Assembly (NCBI RefSeq): GCF_042453785.1
Contig: NC_091666.1
Coordinates: 20,852,501-20,916,500, forward strand
From: Malus domestica
Lineage: Eukaryota; Streptophyta; Magnoliopsida; Rosales; Rosaceae
Reading direction: 5' to 3'
DNA: 64,000 nt
Below, piece after piece: positions 32,181-43,244 of the stretch. A program made the position numbers and the translations under genes. The notes below the pieces were generated by a model that was not told the DNA's origin, made no database searches, and saw nothing but the letters and a program-made list of their open reading frames with translations. Positions within the stretch are counted from its first letter, which is position 1. Each line of letters opens with the position of its first letter.

Positions 32181-33200
32181 TTATTGTTGTTTGTTGAACA
32201 TATATTTCAACAAAGTCAGTTGGACGTCAGGATCTTTTATCGTGACAAACACTTCTCGCTTCTCTAAACTACAAAATAAACATGTAGCAAACAACCATAA
32301 GTCGCTAGGTGGCTCACAACTAGGCAATTGTGCAACAACTGCTAACACTTCCGGAATACTACTGCCTATATGCAGTTTGGACATCAATGAGTTTGTAGAA
32401 CTCCTAGTTTCATAAACTTCAATAAGACAGTCAATTTGACCACAAAGTTTTGCAGCACCTCCAATTTTTTTCCCTTTCTTATCAACCTTCTTCTTTTGCA
32501 ATTCTCCTTGGTTAGCTGCTCTTTTTTTCTTTTCCTAGTAGCTTGCCTTAGATACTGGATAGTCTCACTTTCTTCCTCATCATTTGAATCAATTTTTCCT
32601 ATAGATTCCTCTCTTGTCTCTGGTGGTAGTACTCCAGATGAAGGTGCCCAGGCATGGTCACCGGTAGCAACTATGTTTGAGAACATCATAACTAACTTGT
32701 CCTCAATCTCAAGACTAATGCATTTTTTTCCCAATCTTCCATATTCTTTGTTTATCTACAAGTAAGAAAGAATATGGTTAATACATATTGCATGATATCA
32801 TAATACATATTAAAAGATAAATACACAAACCTGAATTTTATTATTCTACCACTCCTCAGAGGCATTAATGGTACCCTTACTCAAATTCCACCCTAGGCTA
32901 GTTTCTTTACCAACTAGCTCTTTCCACAACTTTCACTCATTTTTAAGTCCATCCCACTTATTTTTCAATTGCACTCTTTAATAATCATGCCCTGTCTCTG
33001 CCTTGTAATTAACTCTAATATTTGCATATCCTTCTTTGTTAAAGTGAGTGCCTGGACGATGTCCGGCCTCAACCTCCTTGATGCATACATCACAAAATAT
33101 AGATATATTGTGGGCATTCCATGTAGTTGAAGGATTTGATGAAGATGCCCCCTTCTTTGCAATCGATACCAACTAGTGATTTGTATATATATATTAAAAC
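32181..33200 (-). pseudogene. PIF/Harbinger ORF1, Myb/SANT-like protein
   Basis: On the minus strand, WNAHNISIFCDVCIKEVEAGHRPGTHFNKEGY (about 33120-33020) begins a Myb/SANT-like domain. It continues through VQLKNKWDGLKN and an EEWWN-like end down to about 32830, with a TGA and a TAG in place of Trp codons. The C-terminal half (32734-32384, then 32501-32181 in another frame) matches the L10-interacting-MYB type: GKIDSNDEEESE, an RKRKKE basic stretch, SSIPEVLAVVAQLP and KREVFVTIKDPDVQLTLLKY. In active elements this protein binds the terminal repeats and helps the transposase reach the nucleus. This copy is broken. Confidence 0.8.
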
Positions 33201-33232
33201 AAGAACGTATGATATTGTAATATAACCCAGAA

Positions 33233-33304
33233 AGCATTATGTACATGAAAGAGACAAATAAGCATACACAGTACATGAAAGCATTATGTACATGAAAGAG
33301 ACAA
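33233..33304 (+). repeat. 46-bp tandem duplication
   Basis: The block AGCATTATGTACATGAAAGA plus neighbours occurs at 33233 and again at 33279. From 33310 to 34480 the sequence is the A/T-rich 5-prime region of the Harbinger element with no supported gene; 34330-34500 is strongly pyrimidine-rich. Confidence 0.6.
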
Positions 33305-34500
33305 ATTGGACTCTAAGAATACACAGTACATATGGGCATTCCATCCAGCACTGGGATTGTCATCTAGCATATTGGACTATAAGAATACTCAATACTCATC
33401 CTTTTTATTTCCCTTCAGAATATAGGTAGTAGTAGTCACACTGAATTAGTAGGTTTATAAGTTTAAAAAGTAAATTGAGTCACATATAAAGTATAAGGCG
33501 AACCAACCTGTAAATGTAATAGAAAAATAGGTAGTTGTAGTCACACTGAATTTACAAATTTACCAAACAAAACAATCATGAGAAAACTTTGATTTTTGTT
33601 GAAGTGGGAAGGGTAACGGAAGTTAGAGCCAGCAATGACAGGTCAGAAATCAAGAGAAGGACAAAGACAAGTGAGTTCATGTTGCAGCACAATTTCTGTG
33701 AGCGTTAATGGATGCAAGAACGATGGGAGCCATTAATGGCAGACAAAAGACCAAAATTCAAGTTTCCAAGTCCATGATATATTTCATATAAGATTGGGTA
33801 GGTGGTGGAAGGTGTCCTTTGAAAAGACTTATGCTAACTAACACATGGATCATGCAATTTGACACTACTAGAGCAACAGGCTCAAGTCCATGATATATTT
33901 TATATCTTGTTATGGAATAAAAATAGAAGATAGAAAGAGACATGGAACACTATGAAAATGATGTTCAACAAATAAAACAAACCAAGAAAAGATGGAAATA
34001 TCAATAAGAATTAGTCCCACGACAAAAGGGAACCCATGTCTAAGATAAGATTCTAAGAAGAAAAAATTCAACTTGTATGGTTGGTGATGAATGATAAGAA
34101 CATGTTAATTAGGCTTAAAACTTACGCAATTTAATTTTAATGTGTTTATTATAGGGGTGTTCATCGATTCTAAACATTCACATGGAGCATACACATTCTC
34201 CCTAGCCAAGCACCACAAAAACACAAATAACTCTTTAATCCAAAACAAGATTCAGGGAACAAACATGCATTATCACTTCTCACGCTTAACATGCATCAAG
34301 ATTCAGTCAAGGAAAATGAATAGAGAAGTAATCAATTTTTCCTACTTCTCTCTCAAAGTTTCTTGTTTCCTCCACAAACCCTATTTTTTTCCCCAATTGT
34401 TTTTTCCATCCCCAGTTTTTTTTCCCGACACCCATACACTCATCCCTTCGCTTTTCCCACCCTTCTTTCACTCACTCTCCCCATCCCCAAATTTAAAAAT

Positions 34501-35335
34501 CCAAACAAATACAACAACAACAACAACAACAAAGCCTTTTCCCACTAAGTGGGGTCGGCTATATGAATCCTAGAACGCCATTGCGCTCGGTTTTGTGTCA
34601 TATCCTCCGTTAGATCCAAGTACTCTAAGTCTTTTCTTAGGGTCTCTTCCAAAGTTTTCCTAGGTCTTCCTCTACCCCTTCGGCCCTGAACCTCTGTCCC
34701 GTGGTCACATCTTCGAATCGGAGCGTCAGTAGGCCTTCTTTGCACATGTCCAAACCACCGTAACCGATTTTCTCTCCTCTTTGCTTCAATTTCGGCTACT
34801 CCTACTTTACCTCGGATATCCTCATTCCTAATCTTATCCTTTCTCGTGTGCCCACACATCCAACGAAGCATCCTCATCTCCACTACACCTACGTGTTGAT
34901 GCTTCACCGCCCAACATTCTATGCCATACAGCATTGCCGGCCTTATTGCCGTCCTATAAAATTTTCCCTTGAGCTTCAGTGGCCTACGACGGTCACACAA
35001 CACGCCGGATGCACTCTTCCACTTCATCCATCCAGTTCTATGGGTGAGATCTCCATCAAATTCTCCGTTCTTTTGCAAGATAGATCCTAGGTAGCGAAAA
35101 CGGTCGCTCTTTGGTATTTCCTGATCTCCGATCCTCACCCCTAACTCATTTTGGCCTCCGTTTGCACTGAACTTGCACTTCATATATTTTGTCTTTGATC
35201 GGCTTAGGCGAGGACCTTTAGATTCCAACACTTCTCTCCAAAGGTTAAGCTTCGCGTTTACCCCTTCCTGCGTTTCATCTATCAACACTATATCGTTTGC
35301 GAAAAGCATACACCAAAGAATATCATCTTAAATAT
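34501..35335 (-). mobile_element. RTE-type LINE, 3-prime fragment with tail (LINE copy 1)
   Basis: The minus strand ends in CCCACTTAGTGGGAAAAGGC and a (TTG)n tail at 34508-34530, the typical 3-prime end of plant RTE LINEs. The frame 35309-34545 covers the end of the reverse transcriptase (from the FANDIVLID box, one residue off the usual FADD) and the C-terminal RWFGHVQRR, RRGRGRPRKTL region. The 5-prime side stops abruptly at about 35335, where gypsy fragment C begins. Confidence 0.85.
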
Positions 35336-37529
35336 TAAGTTTGTGATCTTCGCTAGATTGCTTCGGTCATTAGTGTGGATAAGTATGTAAATGGATAGAG
35401 ACAGGAAGCAAACACAAGATGTACGTGGTTCATCCAGATTGGCTACGTCCACGGAGTAAAGGAGTTCTCATTAATTGTGAAGGATTTACACAGTATATAG
35501 GTTCAAGCTCTCCTTTAGTGAGTACAAGTGAATGATTTAGTACAAATGACATTAGGAAATATTGTGGAAGAATGATCTCGTAATCACGAAACTTTTAAGT
35601 ACCGAAGTGTGGTATCGTCTTCACTTGCCTTATCTGTCTCATAGGTAGATGTGGCATCTTCTTTGGAAGTACTCTTCCTCCCTCCAGGGGTGGTATCTTT
35701 AACTGGTGGAAATGCACAAGGTAATGTATCAATTTCACTTGACGCTTACTTGTAGTTTCAAGCTTGTTCAAGCGCGATACAAACCATGTAGTAGGAGTCC
35801 CCCAAGTCGCCGAGCTAGGGGATCTGCTGAAAGGGGTGACAGACAAGGTAAGCAATCAGAGCTCCAAGCAATCAGTCCCAGATCAGAAGTTTGATTTCGA
35901 GTTCCGGCTGATTGTTATCCTTCTCCTTATCTTGCAGGTAGCATGAAGGATAAAGAGAAGAAAAGGAGAAAAGGTGATATGAGATACTTTTGCTTTTGAA
36001 GAAGTAACTTTCCACAGGCTTATTCTTGAACTGAGCTGGAGGGTTTTCGTGTTTCCGCCAGAGTATAAGGCCGACTGAAGAATTTGAGGGTCAAAACAAG
36101 TCCATCAAATCTAGAGTACGTTCGACCCTGCTGATATGGGATACTTTTGCTGTTGACAAAGTAGTGGATGTATCGGCACGTGTTCTGTTGTGCTTGTCTC
36201 CACATGCTTCCTTGTATCCTTCTCACTTGCCCTATTTGTTCCTCAGGCAGATGTGGTATCTTCTCGGGAAGCATAAGATGTTGAAGATGAGTGCTCGAGA
36301 GCAATGGGGTTCCAGGCAGTCAGTTCCGGACTAGAAGCTTGATTCCAAGTGCTGACTGATTGCTCTCTTTCTCATTGTCTTGCAGGTAAGAACAAGGCTA
36401 AAGGAAAAGACAGGGAAAAAGCATGATATGGGATAATCTTGCTTTTAACCCTGATGATATGAGATATTCTTGCTCTAGTGTAGCTTGTTTGCAGAGGTAT
36501 TCTCGGGGGGAAAGAAAGCTAAGTATTTCGAGAGACTTCGTTGGGAGTGCCCTCTCAGATATGAGGAAGGGTTGAGCATTTTTGCAGGTCTGCCTGTCCG
36601 TTGAGGATGAAGGTCGACATATATAGGAGTCTCCCTAACAAGGAGTAATACTATTCTTTTACCCTGCTTGGTCATAGCACGGTAGTGGGAGCTGCCAACT
36701 TCACGTGTTTTAACTCTGTCAGAGCACTTTGAAAAAATGGTCTGTGGTATCTGGAAAGCTGATGTTACGTGTGAAGATTACAGACAAGCTTTATCCAAGA
36801 AGATCTGGCTCTCGAAGTTGAGAAAGCGGTGTAAGGATTACAGACAAGCTTTATCTAAGGGGCTCTCGAAGTTGAGAAAGCGGTGCCTCTTCGGTTTTCG
36901 AACAAGCAATCCTATCGGGGATCTGTCTCTCGAGATTCGGAGAACGGTGCCTCTTCGATTTTTGAGAAAGCGATCCTGCTAGGAGTTTGGCTCTCGAGAT
37001 TCGGAGAGCGGTGTCTCGTCGTTTTTTGAGAAAGTAATCATGTTGGGAGTCTGGCTCTTGAGATTCGGAGGACGGTGCCTCTTCGATCTTGAAGCAAGCA
37101 ATCTTGTTGGGAGTGTTTTGTCGAATGTGAGTAAAGGTTAGGCCTGTTTGCTAGTCTACCTTGCCACGGAGCACAGAGGTTGACCCACAGGGACTTTCCA
37201 ATTATCCAGCAATGGTCCTGTTCCTTTACCCTTGTGGGTAATAATATGGTAGCTAGACCTTCAAAATTTATGTGTCTAAACTTTGTTAGTGCTGTTTCTT
37301 TGCTATTCTTTTACCCTTCTTGGTCATAGCGATCTAATGGGAGCTGCAAGCTTCACGTGTCTAAACTTTGTCAGAGATTTTTGGCAAAGTTATATGTGGT
37401 ACCCATGAGCTGATGTTGCGTGTGGAAAGTGAATGATTGAACAGTAACATTCACGTGCTTTCTACTTCACTAGAAATCTTCGACAGAATGCCCGTAATTT
37501 CCGCAAAGTTGAGTGTGCATGTGACAGGT

Positions 37530-37790
37530 GCTGACAAGGCTGAAAAAGCAGGTGCCTCTTCGATTTCTGAGATCGGCCCTCGTGGTCTCTGAGCAGCCCA
37601 GCTTTTGAGAAAGCAAGCGCCTCTTCGATTTCTGCGATCGACCTTCGTGGTCTTTGAGCAGCCCAGCTTTTGAGAAAGCAAACGTCTCTTCGATTCCTGA
37701 GATCGGCCCTCGTGGTCTCTGAGCAGCCCAGCTTTTGAGAAAGTAAACGCCTTTTCGATTTCTGAGCAGGCGCTTCTTCGATTTCTGAAG
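37530..37790 (+). repeat. About 65-bp tandem repeats specific to copy C, about four units
   Basis: Units contain CCTCTTCGATTTCTGAGATC, GGCCCTCGTGGTCTCTGAGC and AGCCCAGCTTTTGAGAAAGC. The CTTCGATTT.TGAG part is shared with the 60-bp repeats of copies A and B; the rest is not seen there. The unit stays open on the minus strand but shows no domain. Confidence 0.8.
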
Positions 37791-37926
37791 CTCCATCGAG
37801 TGCGGATTTTTTAGAGGCTGGTATTAAGTTCCAAAGCGCACTTGAATCTCCACCAGGAGAAGCTCCCTTCTTGCATTTCTAAGATCTTGATTTGTCCGAC
37901 CTCTTTTCTTTTCAACACTTTTGAAA

Positions 37927-38601
37927 ATGTCTGGCCCCTCCGACCGTCGTTTTGACTTGAACCTTGTTGAAGAGGCAGCCACGCCTTCTCCAGACAACAT
38001 ATAGCGCCCATCCTTCTTATCCCCTACTGGTCCTCTTACCATTGGGGATTCCGTGATGAAGAATGATATGACCGCTGCAGTGGTGGCCAGGAACCTTCTC
38101 ACTCCCAAAGATAACAGACTACTTTCCAAACGGTCTGATGAGTTGGCTGTTAAGGATTCTCTGGCTCTCAGTGTTCAGTGTGCAGGTTCTGTGTCTAATA
38201 TGGCCCAACGCCTATTTGCTCGAACCCGCCAAGTTGAATCATTGGCGGCTAAAGTGATGAGTCTCAAACAGGAGATTAAAGGGCTCAAGCATGAGAATAA
38301 ATAGTTGCACCGGCTCGCTCATGACTATGCTACAAACATGAAAAGGAAGCTTGACCAGATGAAAGAATCTGATGGTCAGATTTTACATGATCATCAGAGG
38401 TTTGTGGGTTTGTTCCAAAGGCATTTATTGCCTTCGTCTTCTGGGGCTGTACCGCGTAATGAAGCTCCAAATAATCAACCTCCGATGCCTCCTCCTTCTA
38501 GGGTGCTGTCCAGTACTGAGGCTCCGAATGATCCCCCTCCGGTGCCTTCTCTTTCTGGGGCTCTGCCGATTGCTGAGACTTCTCCTAAGCAACCTTTGTG
38601 A
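37927..38601 (+). pseudogene. Antisense additional ORF (aORF) of gypsy copy C
   Basis: A homologous frame of 225 codons starts at MSGPSDRRFDLN (37927) and lacks the MHLIS extension of A and B. It is broken by a TAG at about 38002 (Trp codon in A and B) and by a TAG at 38302-38304, the same site as in copy B. Between these it is open and nearly identical to B, including MKNDMTAAVVARNLL and the QVESLAAKVMSLKQEIKGL helix. The Pro/Ser tail reads through to a TGA at 38599-38601. Confidence 0.7.
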
Positions 38602-38862
38602 AGGCTCCCTCTTGTTTGTTTATTTTGACTCGTGTATATGTACATATTTGTAACTTCTTAGAGATATCAATAAATAAGCTTTGTTTCATTTCAACGTATT
38701 GTGTTAAATACACCAAAGCCTTCTTCACTAAGTTCTTTGAATTTTTCTTTTGTTGAAGCTTGTATGTTGAAGCTTTGTGAGTGGAGCATGTAGGTTGAGG
38801 TAGTGTTCCCTTAATTTCCCGAGTGGGGAAAACTTCTCGATTGGAGACTTGAAAAATCCGAG

Positions 38863-41800
38863 TCACTGAGTCGGGTCGGCTATATGAATCTTAGAACGCC
38901 ATTGTGCTCGATCCTGTGTCATGTCCTCCGTTAGATCCAAGTACTCTAAGTCTTTTCTTAGAGTCTCTTCCAAAGTTTTCCTAGGTCTTCCTCTACCCCT
39001 TCGGCCCTGAACCTCTGTCCCGTAGTCGCATCTTCTAACCGGAGCATCAGTAGGCCTTCTTTGCACATGTCCAAACCACCGTAACCGATTTTGTCTCAGT
39101 TTTCCTTCAATTTCGGCTACTCCTACTTTACCTCGGATATCCTCATTCCTAATCTTATCCTTTCTCGTGTGCCCACACATCCAACGAAGCATCCTCATCT
39201 CCGCTACACCCATTTTATGTACGTGTTAGTGCTTCACCGCCCAACATTCTGTGCCATACAGCATCGCCGGCCTTATTGCCGTCCTATAAAATTTTCCCTT
39301 AAGCTTCAGTGGCATACGACGATCACACAACACGCCGGATGCACTCTTCCACTTCATCCATCCAGCTTGTATTCTATGGTTGAGATCTCCATCTAATTCT
39401 CCGTTCTTTTGCAAGATAGATCCTAGGTAGCGAAAACGGTCGCTCTTTGGTATTTCCTGATCTCCGATCCTCACCCCTAACTCATTTTGGCCTCCATTTG
39501 CACTGAACTTGCACTCCATATATTCTGTCTTTGATCGGCTTAGGCGAAGACCTTTAGATTCCAACACTTCTCTCCAAAGGTTAAGCTTCGCATTTACCCC
39601 TTCCTGAGTTTCATTTATCAACACTATATCGTCTGCGAAAAGCATACACCAAGGAATATCATCTTGAATATGTCCTGTTAACTCATCCATTACCAACGCA
39701 AAAAGGTAAGAACTTAAGGATGAGCCTTGATGTAATCCTACAGTTATGGGGAAGCTTTTGGTTTGTCCTTCATGAGTTCTTACGGCAGTCTTTGCTCCTT
39801 CATACATATCCTTTATATCTTGGATATATGCTACTCGTACTCTTTTCTTCTCTAAAATCCTCCAAAGAATGTCTCTTGGGACCTTATCATACGCTTTTTC
39901 CAAATCTATAAAGACCATGTGTAAATCCTTTTTCCCATCTCTATATCTTTCCATCAATCTTCGTAAGAGATAGATTGCCTCCATGGTTGAGCGCCCTGGC
40001 ATGAACCCGAATTGGTTGTCCGAAACCCATGTCTCTTGCCTCAATCTATGCTCAATGACTCTCTCCCAAAGCTTCATTGTATGACTCATTAGTTTAATAC
40101 CCCTATAGTTCATGCAATTTTGTACGTCGCCCTTATTCTTGTAAATAGGCACCAAGGTGCTCTTTCGCCACTCGTTTGGCATCTTCTTCGTTTTCAAAAT
40201 CCTATTGAAAAGGTCAGTGAGCCATGCTATACCTGTCTCTCCCAAGGCTTTCCACATTTCAATCGGTATATCGTCTGGGCCCACTACTTTTCTATGCTTC
40301 ATCTTCTTCAAAGCTACAACCACTTCTTCCTTCCTGATTCGACGATAAAATGAGTAGTTTCTACACTCTTCTGAGTTACTCAACTCCCCTAAAGGAGTAC
40401 TTCTTTCATGTCCTTCATTGAAAAGATTATGAAAATAACCTCTCCATCTGTCTTTAACCCCGTTCTCTGTAGCAAGAACTTTTCCATCCTCATCCTTGAT
40501 GCACCTCACTTGGTTTAGGTCCATTGTCTTCTTTTCCCTTGCTCTAGCTAGTTTATAGATATCCAACTCTCCTTCTTTGGTATCTAGTCGCTTATACATA
40601 TCGTCATAAGCCGCTAACTTAGCTTCTCTCATAGCTTTCTTCGCCTCTTGCTTCGCTTTTCTATACCTTTCACCATTTTCATCGGTCCTATCCTTGTATA
40701 AGGCTTTACAACATTCCTTCTTAGCCTTCACCTTTGTTTGTACCTCCTCATTCCACCACCAAGATTCCTTTTGGTGTGGAGCAAAACCCTTGGACTCTCC
40801 TAATACCTCTTTTGCTACTTTTCGGATACAGCTAGTCATGGAATCCCACATTTGGCTAGCTTCCCCCTCTCTATCCCACACACACTGGGTGATTACTTGC
40901 TCTTTGAAAATGACTTGTTTTTCTCCTTTTAGATTCCACCATCTAGTCTTTGGGCACTTCCAAGTCTTGTTCTTTTTTCTCACTCTTTTGATATGTACAT
41001 CCATCACCAACAAGCGATGTTGATTAGCCAAGCTCTCCCCCGGTATAACTTTGCAATCCTTACAAGTTATACGATCCCCTTTCCTCATTAGAAGAAAATC
41101 TATTTGTGTTTTTGACGACCCACTCTTGTAGGTGATTACATGTTCTTCTCTCTTCTTAAAGAAGGTGTTGGCTAAGAAGAGATCATATGCCATTGCAAAA
41201 TCCAAGATAGCTTCCCCATCCTCATTTATCTCCCCAAAACCATGGCCACCATGAAAACCTCCATAGTTGCCTGTCTCCCTGCCCACGTGTCCATTTAAAT
41301 CTCCTCCTATAAATAACTTCTCCGTCTGAGCAATTCCTTGCACCAAGTCTCCAAGGTCTTCCCAAAATTTCTCCTTCGAACTCGTATCCAACCCTACTTG
41401 ACGTGCGTACGCACTAATCACATTGATGAGTTCTTGTCCTATTACAATCTTGATTGCCATGATTCTATCTACTACCCTCTTGACATCTACAACATCTTGT
41501 GTCAAGGTCTTGTCCACAATGATGCCAACACCGTTTCTCGTTCTATTTGTGCCCGAATACCAAAGCTTAAACCCTGAGTTTTCTAGATCCTTTGCCTTAA
41601 GACCAACCCATTTAGTTTCTTGTAGGCACATAATATTTATCATTCTCCTCACCATAACTTCCACTACTTCCATAGATTTTCCAGTTAAGGTTCCTATATT
41701 CCACGTTCCTAAACGCATTCTACTCTCTTGAACTCTACCATTCTGTCCTAACTTCTTCACCATCCCCCGTCTAATAGGATCAAAGTACTTCTTTTGTGTG

Positions 41801-42180
41801 TCCTGTGTAAAGTTGATAGGAGCATATGCTCCCAAACAACTTTGAGTGGAGTCGTTCGAAAAGAAGTTTCTATGGCCCCCTTGCTCATTTAACACTGCAT
41901 CCGGGTGCCGATGGAGATACAGCGACCCTTGCTCACTTATCACTGTGCTCGGGCCACACAACGCGCCACTTACGGGTGACGTCCTAGCTTTAGCGCGATT
42001 TCGTTCTGGATTCATTGTCATAAGGATTCGACGTAAGGAAGGAGGGAAGGCGACGGCGAGAGAATGAGGGAAGGCGACGACAGTGTTTGTGGCGCTGAGA
42101 CCGACGGAGAGAGAGGAAAAGGAGGAAGAGGAAGAGGAAGAGGTGCAGCGGCAAGCAACAGAGGAGAAGAGGGCGTGCAT
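38863..42180 (-). pseudogene. LINE ORF: AP-endonuclease and reverse transcriptase, one in-frame stop
   Basis: The frame is open for 984 codons from 42180 to 39226. It is then cut by a TAA within the sequence AVKH-stop-HVHKMGV and continues for about 116 codons (39213-38863). Residues about 155-400 form the endonuclease: [23 protein letters not shown], and the TQIDFLL block near its end. The RT follows: [23 protein letters not shown] (first Asp), GLHQGSSLS, and FADDIVLI with the catalytic pair. The C-terminus has an RWFGHVQRRP/RRGRGRPRKTL zone. The order and motifs are those of the RTE clade. A single nonsense change is the only clear defect; the copy in 34501-35335 has Gln at that site. Confidence 0.85.
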
Positions 42181-42253
42181 GAATCTCTAAATGTTCTAGG
42201 AAAGGAGGGTGTGCGAGAGAGAGAAGGCAGAGAGAACGGAGGGCAATGTTAGC
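38873..42253 (-). mobile_element. RTE-type LINE, almost full length (LINE copy 2)
   Basis: About 3.4 kb with a single long frame encoding endonuclease and reverse transcriptase. The 3-prime end lacks the last roughly 30 bases (TTG tail), because it is fused to gypsy fragment C at 38868-38880. A possible target duplication AATTTRAAAAT is found at 34490-34500 (outside LINE copy 1) and at 42254-42264 (outside this copy, one mismatch). This would make the whole interval 34501-42253 a single insertion unit in the Harbinger element. Confidence 0.85.
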
Positions 42254-42707
42254 AATTTGAAAATTTCATTAATAAAATTATTGTAGCTCCGTGTTTTCAC
42301 AAGAAGCTGCTTTTTGCAGCTTCCCATTTTTAGCTTTTTTTCGTCTAAAACTTTGAAATAAAGCTGATTTGGAGTGTTTACCAAACACCAAAAACTCTCC
42401 CAACTTTTTTTCGTACCCACTTTTTTTAAAGTCACTCAATACCAAACCTAACCTAAACTTAATCCATGGATAGATGGAGGATGAACCAATTTTGTTATCT
42501 CCATTTCTGGAAATTGATTTGGAGAATAATAATTACAATTTTGGCAGTGTAAAATTGCCAAATACAAAGACAAACAAGCCTTGTATGTTCGCATGTTTAT
42601 TTGCTTTCATGAGATAGAGGTAATATGAACCCATTTCATATAAGAATCATTTCTGCGCCTAAATTTATGCATTCATTTTCTGCGTGGAACATGGTTCCTC
42701 TCTCCAT

Positions 42708-42998
42708 GGCCTTGTTTGGTATAGAAGATTGAATTGGAATGGATGAATAACCATTTTCACGATATGTTTAAAAGGAATGAAAATTATGTGGCAAACTTGG
42801 AGGAAGGAGATTGATTACTCTACAAGAAAAACTGTCCATTCCAATCCTTCCGAAATGAGCAAATTAGAAGGGATAAGTTTTCTTCAAGTCTAATTCCTTT
42901 TAATCCCCTCGTTGAAAAATCATTCCCCTTCTACCTTCAAAACACCTTGAATTTAGAGGGTTATCCATTCCAATCCAATCTCTATACCAAGCAAAGCC
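42708..42998. mobile_element. Harbinger-like MITE (about 290 bp)
   Basis: Ends GGCCTTGTTTGGTATAGA and TCTATACCAAGCAAAGCC form terminal inverted repeats. The inner arms (GATTGAATTGGAATGGAT and ATCCATTCCAATCCAATC) continue the inversion. ATGG flanks both ends. No coding capacity. Confidence 0.75.
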
Positions 42999-43244
42999 AA
43001 TGGTGCTAAGGCAAGAGAACATAGAGCAAAGCGTATATCTAACGATTTCATTCCTTTTTAAGCTGTATAGCTTAGTTTACACACAAACGCGCAAGCATTA
43101 ACCCCTTCTGTCTGCGACGAGGCACACACCGCGCATCTTTGACACTGACAATACTATTCACATCGATGGGTTTGTTTGAGCTTCTAATTTTCAGCAACAA
43201 ACAAGTCATGCCCATTTGGAAAGTGTCAGAGGCAGTTTAGCTTA

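Larger units (their letters stand above)
35336..38872 (-). mobile_element. Gypsy fragment, copy C
   Basis: This fragment of the same family as A and B is in the orientation of B. It starts within an LTR (TAAGTTTGTGATCTTCGCT; the first 35 or so bases are missing). It loses about 260 bp of LTR, including the TATA and U3 modules, at 35580, and then follows the 3-prime region: internal sequence, 60-bp repeats (36890-37100), a second repeat block (37530-37790) and the aORF. It ends at about 38872 in CACTGAGT, fused to LINE sequence. No LTR end, PBS or pol is present. Confidence 0.85.
21141..42455 (-). mobile_element. PIF/Harbinger DNA transposon, heavily nested
   Basis: Inverted ends share TTTGGTATTG: GCTGATTTGGTATTGCTGTG at 21146 on the left, and CACTCAATACCAAACCTA at 42434-42450 on the right as its complement, each followed inward by a run of A/T. 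Inside, on the minus strand, are a Myb/SANT-like ORF1 (about 33200-32181) and a DDE transposase (31990-21629), the two-gene set of autonomous PIF/Harbinger elements. The original element would be about 4.5 kb. It has been stretched by gypsy copy B and by the LINE composite. The 3-bp target duplication could not be fixed, and joining these distant ends into one element is an inference. Confidence 0.65.

Noticed and set aside
39720..41731. Plus-strand frames opposite the LINE ORF
   Set aside because: They are antisense to a well-defined endonuclease-RT frame and lack any domain.
42064..42252. Glu/Gly/Arg-rich plus-strand frame near the LINE 5-prime end
   Set aside because: It is the complement of the Ser-rich N-terminus of the LINE ORF, a low-complexity (GGA)n tract.
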